64,000 nucleotides of DNA, taken from NCBI GenBank assembly GCA_031216445.1, contig CM062219.1, positions 202,001-266,000 on the forward strand, in the 5' to 3' direction. The number at the start of each line of letters is the position of its first letter. Positions within the stretch are counted from its first letter, which is position 1. The stretch comes from Lateolabrax maculatus. Lineage: Eukaryota; Chordata; Actinopteri; Acropomatiformes; Lateolabracidae. The notes beneath the pieces were generated by a model, which saw only the letters and a program-made list of their open reading frames with translations, did not search any database and was not told where the DNA came from. Positions 34,465 to 45,558 of the stretch are shown here, piece by piece. Made by a program: the position numbers and the translations under genes.

Positions 34465-37400
34465 ATGGCCGTGCTGGATGTGGCCCTGCAGGGCCTGGCC
34501 GTGTTCGGCCTGGTTCTGTTCCTGGTCCTGTGGCTGATGCACTTCATGTCCATCATCTATGTGTGAGTCCCGCCGCTAACGGCGCAGCTAACGGCGCAGC
34601 TAACGGCGCCGCTTCGCTCTTTATTTCACCGTTTTCTTACTCGCGAGATTTAAACACAAACCGAGCCCGAGCGGAGTTTCCCCGCGTGTTTCCGGACGCG
34701 TGACAGCCGGTAAACCTCCGCGTCCCGACGGCTCGTCCGGGGCGGTTTCCCGGTTAACGTTAACCGGCTAGCCGGTTAACCGCTAGCCGGTTAGCCGTGC
34801 GGGGAAACTTCAGCCGTTAAACGGTTTTCTCACCGTTTACACCGAGAGGCGGAAACGTGTTTCTGTCTCCGGCTCGGTCCGGCTCGGCTCGGTTCAGCTC
34901 GGCTCGGCTCGGCTCGGTTCGTGATTTCCTGCTTCTCGTGTTGAATCAAACTGAAACCTGCACATTCAAACATTTAAAGTTGTCGTCGCGGGGTCGAACA
35001 GATGAAACGTCTCTGTGAGCTTCATGACTCTTAGTTTCTTTAACTCTTCGCAGGTTTTAATAAAATAATCAAAACGTTACTTTCACTGGAGTAAAGAGAC
35101 GATTGTAGATAACTACATTTTACAAATCATGTCACACATGCACATATTGTTTCTGTAGTCAGTAACTTTATTCGTGGTCATAATCAAAGCATCTTAAAAG
35201 CGACACATTTCGTAATGGTGTCTGGTTCAAGACGACATGGTTTCCAGGAACTCTTTCCCAATTCAGGATTTCAGCACATCTGTAATTGCACCAAACGGAA
35301 CATGGAAAGAAGAATGAACTTTTTTGTGTCACTGAATGACAGAAAATTATGGCCTGGAAATTCCTCGACAGGTCGTTGAGGTCAGTCTGGGCATTTATTT
35401 ATTAATTTCCACAAAAACACAACGTTTCCAGGCCTTTTTCAGGATTTTAAACAGCCTTTATATAATTCTCTCTGAGGGGCTTAAAAAAGATTATAGGATT
35501 TTCAGAAGTATCCAGGACTTTTAAAGACCCTCCAGATCTTTCCAGTACTTTGTAAGAACGAAGAATGACAGAGTTTATAAAACCCTGTTTTTCTCCAGCA
35601 GATACTAATACACAGAAGTATTTTTGGAGACTGTTAAAGTTAAAAGTTTTCACCTGCTCACACAGACGTTTTACTCATAATCAACGCCGATTGGCTCTGG
35701 ATTTATTATCACAAAGAGCTCCTGAAGAAGCCTCATGAACATCGATAGTCATTAATTATGATTAACGTTTACGAACAGACGGCATGAGGCGCCGAGTCGA
35801 GTGTGATGGAGGTTAACTGAGGATTTGTAGCCGTGTGTCGCTGACACATACAGACTGAACACAGACGGCTGCTCGGGTCCGTCTGAATGTTTCCAGGAGT
35901 GAAGTCCGAGGTGATCGCAGTTCACTACAACTAACAAAAACATCTTAGTTAAAGAATAAAAATAAAAACTGGACATAAGAGGAAAGCAAAAACAACCAGC
36001 GTGAGGAGGTGCAGGTTTGTTGAGACCCGGACGTCTGCAGGACCGAGTCAGCTCACAAACATACCCCCCCGATCATAACAACAACCAACTAATGGATAAT
36101 ATGAAAACTAATAACTGTGGAACAGGAAGTGAACTTCCTCCTCGTGTGTGGCTGCGTCAGAAAACAACTGTCCAATCAGAGCGGAGCACAAAAACGACAT
36201 GTTTAACACACACACACGCACACACACCAACCCACACTTACACACCCCACACGCACACACACACACAAACACACACACACGTGTTGTCGTATTAAACCCA
36301 GCAGAGATGGTTTCCGTGTGACTGCTGAACACTCTGTACCCACTCCACGCTTCAGTCTAGGGCTGAATCTATTGATTACTGGCATTATCGATAATAATCG
36401 TTGGGTTTGAGATGTCAGAAGTAAGTGAAACGGCCCGGACCAGTGATGGATACAAAAGCTCTTACGGTTGACACATTTCTGTGTTATCACGGTCATATTA
36501 TATTATTATTATTCCACAATATGACACATGTATTGTTTTGTGTCAAGTTTTAAACTCGACTTGAAGTCGGGAAATGATAAGTTTTCATTACAGTGAAGGA
36601 CGTCAGTTTCTGTCGGATGTGACTGGAAGAACAGTTGAAGCAACATTTCTCTTTAAAACACCTTTTTTTTTTAAAGAAAAATCCTGTCTGACTGTAATAA
36701 ACTTCAGAAGGAAAGACCGTTTTGGTCCTCTGACACAGATAGAACAAAAATGTAGATGAATAACGTTATTAATCCCTGGAGGGGAACTGGTTTAAAAATA
36801 TCTGCTAAAAACAGACGGTAAACTAGAGTGAAAACAACCAACGGGTTTGGTTTGATGAATCTGCCGTCCCATCAGGAAGGCTCTGACCTCTGACCTCTGA
36901 CCTCTCTGTCTCTTTCAGGCGTCTCCACCTCCATAAGAAAAGGTCGGAGGTCAAACTGCCGTTTGTGCAGCTTGCAGGAGTTTCTCTGCTGAAGCCACTG
37001 AAGGGCGTCGACCCGAACCTGATCTCCAACCTGGAGACATTCTTTACACTGGATTACCCCAAGGTGACGCTAACTACCCCGGAGCCCCCAATGACCTCTC
37101 ACTCCATCGTAACTGCAGCAAACTACCCTCTGACTCCCTTCAACTACCCTCTGACTCCCTCTGACTCCCTTCAACTGCCCTCTGACTCCCTCCAACTACC
37201 CTCTGACTCCCTCTGACTCCCTTCAACTGCCCTCTGACTCCCTCCAACTACCCTCTGACTCCCTTCAACTACCCTCTGACTCCCTCCAACCCTCTGACTC
37301 CCTCCAACTACCCTCTGACTCCCTCTGACTCCCTTCAACTACCCTCTGACTCCCTTCAACTACCCTCTGACTCCCTCCAACCCTCTGACTCCCTCCAACT

Positions 37401-38061
37401 ACCCTCTGACTCCCTCCAACTACCCTCTGACTCCCTCCAACTACCCTCTGACTCCCTCCAACTACCCTCTGACTCCCTTCAACTACCCTCTGACTCCCTC
37501 CAACCCTCTGACTCCCTCCAACTACCCTCTGACTCCCTCTGACTCCCTCTGACTCCCTCCAACTACCATGTGGTTGCCCTACTGCCCTCAACTACAACTG
37601 AACCTGGTCTGTTTGCAGTAATTTGATCGTCTTTGTTTTGCAGTATGAGATCCTGCTGTGCGTTCAGGATCAAGATGATCCAGCTGTTGACGTCTGTAAA
37701 AAGTTGTTGGGAAAATATCCCAACATAGACGCTCGATTATTCATCGGTGAGAAAATACTTTAGTTTATTTCCATATTGTGTTTATTCCACCATTTATTCT
37801 GTTCTCTTAACAAACTTCGTCACAATGAACCTAACTTTGTTCAGTCCTTCGTTAGCAGCTAATGTTAGCATGTGTTGTTCTTTGGTTCTCAGGGGGGAAG
37901 AAAGTTGGAATCAACCCCAAGATCAACAACCTGATGCCGGGCTACGAAGGAGCCAAATACGGCCTGGTCTGGATCTGTGACAGCGGCATCAGAGGTCAGT
38001 AAAGTTCACGTTTAGTTTTTGACCAAAACACACAAGCTTGAGATGCTGAGACGTGTTCGTC

Positions 38062-38122
<61 letters not shown>

Positions 38123-39009
38123 GCAGTGAAACCCGACACCCTGACAGATCTGACCAATCAGATGACAGAGAAGGTGGGATTGGTCCATGGGTTGCCGTAT
38201 GTTGCCGACCGCCAAGGCTTCGCCGCCACATTGGAGCAGGTGAGGCTAACAAGCTATTTAGCATTAGCCTCTAAAGCTAATGAAGTGTTATTTTAGCTTT
38301 ATTGATGCTAACGGATGCTAACACCTGTCGTCAGGTGTATTTTGGGACGTCCCACCCTCGCTCCTACATCTCCGCTAACGTGACAGGGATAAAGTGCGTG
38401 ACGGGGATGTCGTGTCTGATGAGGAAGGACGTGTTGGATCAGGCGGGCGGACTGGTGGCCTTCGCTCAGTACATCGCCGAGGATTACTTCATGGCCAAGG
38501 CCATCGCTGACAGGTTAGCACTTAGCATTAGCACCTGGAGTTTGGCGGATGTTGTTTGTTGTTGAGTTATGTGATCTTTCGAAAGTTAAAGGAAAGTGAT
38601 GATTTGTGACTCCTCAGAGGCTGGAAGTTCTCCATGGCAACACAGGTGGCGCTGCAGAACTCTGGATCGTACTCCATTGGCCAGTTCCAGTCCCGCATGA
38701 TCAGGTGACTTCAGAGCTCTTCATCTGATTGGCTGTTTTTATTATTCGTATTTAGATAAAGGTGGTTCTTACTTCCCCTTGACTGAAATCTGAAATGTGT
38801 TTATATATTTGTAAAGTGTAGAATGTTTCTGTGATTATATCAAATACTGTGATGACTGAAATGTTTGTCGTTTTATTACGTTTTAATTCATTCTTTTATT
38901 TTCTAAGATAACTGTTCATTTTAACAATTCAGTTCTTTGTTATTAACTATTCACAGACTGTAGTTACATTATTTAAAGTGTGTGTGTGTTATATGACTGT
39001 AACATGTTA

Positions 39010-39050
<41 letters not shown>

Positions 39051-39315
39051 TGTGTGTGTGTTTTTAACATGTAGTTGTTGATGCGTTACTAAACTGTGTG
39101 TTGGTGTCGTCAGGTGGACGAAGCTGCGGATCAATATGCTTCCTGGCACCGTGCTGGAACCCGTCTCCGAGTGCTTCCTGGCCAGCCTCATCATTGGCTG
39201 GGCTGCTCATCACGTGTTCAGGTACACAGCCAATCACAGAGCAGCATCTTCACAACATGTTTTGGTTCTCGTAAAGAATCAGTGTTTTATGGCAAAAACT
39301 GAAGTGTTTGTTTTA

Positions 39316-39367
<52 letters not shown>

Positions 39368-39842
39368 GTGGGACATGATGGTCTTCTTCATGTGTCACTG
39401 TCTCGCCTGGTTTATAGCCGACTACATCCAGCTGACTGGAGTTCAGGTACATTCACCAATGATATGCTTTTACTTTGAAAGGACATTTTTCAAACCAAAT
39501 TTGATGGTTCAGTTTGAACATAAATATTCACCTGTCGGACAGTATTTACCGTATTTACCTGTCAGAAGAAATGTATGGATGAATATGAAAAAAGCCCGTA
39601 TCTCCACGGAGCTTTAGTTATATTCTCAGACTGTGACTGATTGGTTATTGATCGATGACATCATCTCGCAGGGCGGCCCGCTGTGCTTTTCGAAGTTGGA
39701 CTTTGCGGTCGGCTGGTTCATCAGAGAGTCGATGGCGGTGCAGATCTTCCTGTCGGCTCTGTGGGACCCGACCATCAGCTGGAGGACCGGACGCTACCGG
39801 CTGCGCTGCGGCGGCACCGCCGAAGAGATCCTCGACGTCTAG
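34465..39842 (+). CDS. ugcg: Ceramide glucosyltransferase
   Basis: Transfers glucose from UDP-glucose to ceramide on the cytosolic face of the Golgi, the first step of glycosphingolipid synthesis (GT21). Ten exons, 34465-34562, 36919-37063, 37644-37746, 37893-37994, 38127-38239, 38335-38513, 38618-38704, 39114-39221, 39368-39446 and 39672-39842, join to 394 residues, exactly the human length. An N-terminal membrane segment is followed by the D1 motif (CVQDQDDP, near residue 92), D2 (CDSGIR, near 144), D3 (AEDYF, near 237) and the RMIRW form of the (Q/R)XXRW motif. Hydrophobic segments follow (WDMMVFFMCHCLAWFIADY and others), then the conserved tail CGGTAEEILDV. The start lies in a CpG island. 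Confidence 0.97.
34563..36918. other. ugcg intron 1
   Basis: GC-rich at its start, with a CTAGCCGGTTA repeat cluster at 34760-34800 and (GGCTC)n at 34870-34920. The rest is unique AT-rich sequence with a (CA)n tract at 36209-36285. No gene recognised. Confidence 0.6.
37124..37565. repeat. Minisatellite in ugcg intron 2
   Basis: Roughly 20 units of 11-21 bases built from CCCTCTGACTCCCTCCAACTA, with shortened and lengthened forms. It is pyrimidine-rich on the sense strand and fills most of intron 2. It is non-coding. Confidence 0.93.
38066..38120. repeat. (TG)n at the acceptor of ugcg exon 5
   Basis: About 55 bases of TG lead into GGGGCAG, the acceptor of the exon at 38127, with no ordinary polypyrimidine tract. 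Confidence 0.93.
39011..39061. repeat. (TG)n microsatellite in ugcg intron 7
   Basis: TG repeat about 55 bases upstream of the exon at 39114. Confidence 0.93.
39317..39366. repeat. (TG)n at the acceptor of ugcg exon 9
   Basis: TG repeat running into GTGTAG, the acceptor of the exon at 39368. No pyrimidine tract is present. Confidence 0.93.
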
Positions 39843-39962
39843 TTACCACGGCAACCGGCTGCACCTTCCTCCTCCTCCTCATGATGAGCGGTGAGGAGGA
39901 GACGAGAGAAACAGACTGACGTTCATTTGTTTTATATGAGAAAAACTGAAGAGTGTGTTTGT

Positions 39963-40007
<45 letters not shown>

Positions 40008-43000
40008 TAACTATTTATGTTCCTTTTGGTGCTAAACTAAATGATGCCAGAACAAGCCAATGAGAGCGCAGGATGGAAGGAGGAAAAACAAAAGAAAAAA
40101 GAAATGGGAGGGAGTGACACGTCGCACTGAATCCTCTGATCTTTGATCAGAGTTGATCGCTCCATCTCTGAAAACAGAAAACTAATCAACCAATCAGGAG
40201 AGAGGAACTAAAATGCTCTCTCCTGATTGGAAGATGTTTTTCTTTTTCCTCTTTCAGCTTCAGCTTCAGCGTTTCGTGAAGTTTGTCAAGTTTTTTATGG
40301 AGCAAGTAACAGCTGAAATAATCTGAACTGAATACTTAAACTTTAAATACACAAAATTTATAGTTCTGAAATATTTCGCTGCGTTTATGTTGTGTGGATT
40401 CATGTAACATTTTTATTTCGCTCTTATAAATCAAGTCGTGTTTAAAAGCTGGAATTATTTCAGCTGTTATTTGCTTCCACAGTTTTTGCAATAAAAAAAA
40501 AAACCTGCAAATAATTTTGCATGAAACGATTTTTGGACAAAAACAAAAACTAGGAGCTAAAAGAGGCTGAAAAATAAAAGTTAAGTCATCATTTGTGGTT
40601 TGATTGTACAGAAGCACCAAAGAAAAACAAAGTGGAGACGTCTTGTATTCTCATATTTGACGTCTCCTGCAGGTAGCGGACTAGACTACACGAGGTCCTG
40701 GACCCAGAACCAGTCCTGTTACGGGTTTTTACTGACTCGGCAGGACTCAGTCTGTAAGAGAGACTTCAGGTTTATATTTTATTATAGATTCAGATCAAGA
40801 AAATGTCTCTTTGTCTTTCTTCGAGTGCTTCTGTATAACTGACTGACTCAATATGAAAAATATTGATTTGTGCAGCTTTGACTTAACAAAGGACCCTAAT
40901 GTGAATCCAATCAGCCAATGAGGAGAAAGCCTGATTTCTGATACATTTTGCATTTTACGGACTGCGTTTACTAAAGATTAAAAGAAGTGGAGACACTTTC
41001 GTAAATATTTCTTCTGTATGTCATAATTACGAAATCTTTATCTAGTAAAAATAAAAAATATGAACGTGACATTTTTATTTCGTAATTACGAAATATTTAT
41101 CTCATAATTAAAAAAAGGACTATTTTTAATATTCTCAATTACAAGAACTCTGAATAACAAAAATTATTGTTACAATTAAAAGTAAAATGATTATGAGATC
41201 TTAATTTGTAATTGTGAAAGTACCTTTATGGCGTGATTACAAAACCGTTATTGTAATTATAAATAAAGATCTCATATTTATGAACTGTTTTTTTTTTATA
41301 GCTATGAAACCAGTAACCAATAATTATATAAAAATAATAATTTACGACATCTTTCGCTGTTTCGTAATTGTCAAAAATGAGGATGTTCCAGTATCTTTGT
41401 TTGGTTATAAAAATGAATTCTGATACATAAATAATTCTTATTAATTACAAAAGTATTCTTTTTCCTTTAGTGAACGTGTGTCTGTAGCGCAACAAAGTAA
41501 AAAAAAAAACAAAAAAAAACGTCGAGTTGCCACAGAAAACAAACGGTTACAAAAACCTAATTGGCCAATGAGATCAGAGAATTTTTGTTGATTTGCAAAA
41601 CAATTTAGTTTTCTATTTTTTCTATTATATTCTGTTAAATGTTTACTCCTCCCCTAACAAAACACATTTCAGCACTGAATGAATTCCAGTATTGTGACTT
41701 TCAATGGTCGCGACATTTCATGTAATTCACAAAACGTCAAATAAAACACAGGACCAAATAAATTAAATTAAAGGAGAAAAACCCACATTTCTGAAGTTTT
41801 TTTGTTTGCAGAGTCTAAACACTGTGTGTGTGTGTGCGTGTGTGTGCGTGTGTGCGCGTGCGCGCGGACGATCGCGGGTCTTAAAGCTCTGTTGCTTTAC
41901 TGTTAGCCCCTAGCTGTTAGCTTAGCCACAGGGCGTTTGGTTGATGACATCATCTTTGAGTCGGACGAACCCCTGTCGCTGTCGTCCAATAGGATCAATA
42001 GGATCTTATTTGTTTATTGTTTTTTTTAAATTACAATTATCTGCTGTAGTCTGCGAAGCGACCAATCACAGTTGGGGATTGTGTCGACACAGGAACAATA
42101 AAGTTTTATCCTTTCAAAGCTGAACTTTAATGTTTTGTTTGTAGAAAAAGTTGCCACAATCTGATTGGCTGAGAGGATGGACAGTGGGCTGAACCTGCAG
42201 AAACTGAGGACAGCCATTGGTTGTCAGATGATTTATTTATTCAGTGATTCATGCTACAACTTCCTGTCACACTTTCAGAATAAATAAAAGTTCAACAAAC
42301 TTGTTTTGTTTCTGAATCAAGCACCCCCCCCCCCCCCCCCCCCCCCATGCACTGGTTCAATATTAAAAATATTTCATATAATAACAATAATAGTCCCACC
42401 TGCTCCCACAATGCACCACAAGTACTTTACATTCATTAGCATAAAAACAAAGTACATTCAGGTATAAAAACAGTTTGGTTGATTCTTTTTCTGTCTGTTA
42501 AAAAACTTCTACATGATTCAGTTTTAATAAACAAAGATATCTTCGAGATTCAAACACTTCAAATAATATTTAAATGTTTTATGTTTTCATGTCTTCATGT
42601 TACAATTAACAATACTTGCTTCACATAAAACATGTGACACGTACTTAGTACATTTAGGAAGTATGTAACATGTAAACATACAAGACATCTGCAACATGTA
42701 ACAAGTCAATTACATGTTAAATACGATTACACGTTACAATTCATGTGTTGTGCAACAAGTATTGTAGTAAGTTACAGCCAAGCATGTATCATGTTTTAAA
42801 ATACATTCAAGTATTATAACATGTTACAACACTTGTAAAGTACAATCTGAAGGATAAAAGTACGTTATGTTACAATACTACACTTTACAATACATGTATG
42901 TCAGCAGGTAGTGTCATCACATACATGTACGTAAAGAGTAAATTACAAGTAATTATGCTTATAATTACATATTATACATTGTGATGTGTAACAAGTATTC

Positions 43001-43739
43001 TACCATTTTACATACAATACTTTACATCTTACATGTTAAATAGTAATTAACTTTTTAAATGTAGAATTACATGTATTGTAATGTGTAACACAACATGTTA
43101 CAGTACTTAGTTAAACATATAGTCACCTGATGTATATTAATATTATTATTATTATTAGTTACGAGTGTAAAATTTACAAATGACCATATTTGTAACATTT
43201 GTTACAACTTGAAAATACAAATGAAATGTTCGTTGTTACTTGTTCCAATATGTTACGTAAAGTTAACTTGTCAAGTTTTTAACATAAAACATTTGCACCT
43301 TATTTTTTGCAGTGAGTCAGCAGCACCAACGCAGAAAGTTGCATGCTGGGAAGTGTGGGTGGATCTATGCGACCTTAAATATTTCGACATTGATTGATTG
43401 CTGTTTTGAATCAGTGGGCGGGGCTACGTGATGATAGGGGCGGGGCTATGGGAAGAGACTGTTTGGAAAAAGCCTTTAAAAATACTTCATGTGAAATAAG
43501 TTTTAGTTAATTAGCTTCATATGTGTTATTATATTATTATGTTATTTGAAGCATGAAGACATGAAAACAAGAAATTACATAATTATACGTTCAAATGTTT
43601 TGTGTTACGAATGTTGAACTTGCAACACTTGGAAGTAAAAACCTGTTTGGAAAGCCATTTAAACAGGAAGTGATGTGAAACGAGTTGGTCCAATTAAAAG
43701 GCACGCAAACTTTGGTTTGGTTTGACCCTGCCCCCCCCC

Positions 43740-43771
<32 letters not shown>

Positions 43772-45476
43772 TTTGCAAGGCTTCGAATTTAATTAAAAAA
43801 TGTTTTTTCTAAAAAATCTGATTAAATACAAATAAAATTAATTTTAGAATACATTTGCTGTAACAAATAAAAAAGATTTAAAGAAACGAATAACTGAACT
43901 TAAAACTTTGAAAAGTTCAAATGCAAAACGGAGCCTTCGTAAGGTCACATGGGGATGTTTGTTTTCTGAAACCTTATTGCGTTACGTTAAGTTAAGAAGA
44001 AACGCAACAATAGTTCAGAAAAAAAACGAATCCCAAGCGCTCTCGGAGGTGTCGTAGTCTGCAGCAGCAATGAGCGGGCGGCTAATCGAAACCCAGCGAA
44101 CCTACGCCTCCGTCTCGCTTTACATCTGAAGTCATGATTCCCTCCAACATTTAACCAGATCAGCTCCGGTTGGAAGGTCAGAGGTCAGAAGGCAAACGGG
44201 GAATCGGCAGCTTCCTGTTTTTTGTGGCTTGTTTCCTGTTTAAAAAAATCTAAAATAAAAACTTCTTAAATGTTGGAGCGAAAATAATATGAAAAAACAA
44301 GAGCTGGATTTAAATTAAATATATTCTTTATAGAAAAAGAGAAGGTGGGACATTTGAAGATCAACCAATCGCAGCTCAGCTTGATAAACACACATACAGA
44401 TTTATATACACACACATATAAATACACACACACAGGTACGACAGGTGGGCAGGACGTCAAAAGCATTACCTATTTCATGTTGTACAGTATAAATACATTC
44501 ATGATTAAAAAACCTTCCCACAAAATATAAACCAACAATACAACGTGAAACAAAACAATATTTTTAACTAAGTGAAAAAATCCAAAGTCAGATCAATACG
44601 ACCCGCCACCAAAACTCCCCCCAGACACCACGTAAAAAATCAAAAACCAGCAGAATAATTCAGAAAAATAAGGCACAAGAAGAAGGTTGAGATCGCAGCC
44701 ACCTAAAATTCTACAATCGTAGTAAAATTAATAATAATAATTTCAGCAGACGGTAGCATGAAGCGCCGGTGGAAAAGGCACATCGCTGAAGATTCAGTTT
44801 GCGAAAATCAAAGTAAACCTGTTAAAAGTTTTCGCAAAAACAGTAACATTTGAAAGATTTTTTGTTAAATCAAAAAAAAAAAATCCCCAAAGTTCATGAA
44901 AAGGCAGTTTAAAATTTAAAATTGAAACAATAAAAAGAGGAAAATGAACTGAATTTAAAAAAATCAAACAAACCTGTAATGACTTGAAAACACAAGAAAA
45001 TTATTTCATTTTGCTTTTTGCTAAAAAATAATCTAAATAAACAACTTCAAACAATTTACAAGACCAAGTTTTATCCATGCTAACTTTAAATATTAAAAAA
45101 AATAAAGAAAAACTAAATATTAAATCTTTTGGGGATTTTGATATTTTCTTTCTGCATCACATTAACATTTAGACAAAAAAGGTCAACTCACATTAGCTCC
45201 TTGTTGGACTCCACTACCCACAGTGCATCGCTACTGGGCACGGTCTGCCGAGGAATGTGCTCTGTAACCTCTGTAACCATGGCAACGCCCCCTCACTGTC
45301 ACTGTGATGTCTGTAGGCACAAAGCTCGTGGTGGTGTCGGGGCTGCGCCATTGGTCTGTTTGGTCCCACCAGGAGCCAATCAGAAGCCCCGAAGTCTGGT
45401 TGGATAGTCAGCTCCAAAGGTCAAAGGTCAGATAAAGGGGGTCAGAGGGAAAGACAGTCAAACAGTCCAGCGGGGG
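39843..45476. other. ugcg 3' UTR and ugcg-ptbp3 intergenic region
   Basis: No gene recognised in 5.6 kb. It holds (TG)n at 39968-40005, a GT/GC alternating tract at 41821-41870, a C homopolymer of 23 at 42324-42346, and a C homopolymer of 26 followed by (CA)n at 43731-43770. At about 42570-43230 there is an AT-rich block with repeated ACATGT/TTACA words. The rest is AT-rich unique DNA containing the ugcg 3' UTR and, at the right, the convergent ptbp3 3' UTR. Confidence 0.6.
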
Positions 45477-45528
45477 GTCAAAGGTCAGATGGTGGACTTG
45501 GAGAAGGAGACCCGGAGGTCAAAGGTCA
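45418..45528. promoter_or_regulatory. Three DR1 nuclear-receptor half-site pairs
   Basis: AGGTCA-A-AGGTCA occurs exactly at 45418-45430 and 45516-45528, and GGGTCA-A-AGGTCA at 45475-45487. DR1 is the consensus for PPAR:RXR and HNF4. The sites lie at and just beyond the ptbp3 stop codon, so function is doubtful; the motif matches are exact. Confidence 0.4.
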
Positions 45529-45558
45529 GATGGTGGACTTGGAGAAGGAGACCCGGAG
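45477..45558. repeat. 41-bp tandem duplication over the ptbp3 stop codon
   Basis: Two copies with a period of exactly 41 bases, each including the last codons of ptbp3 (LRVSFSKSTI) and the stop. The upstream copy in transcript order (stop at 45528-45526) is the functional end. The second lies in the 3' UTR and is out of frame with the first. Confidence 0.93.
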
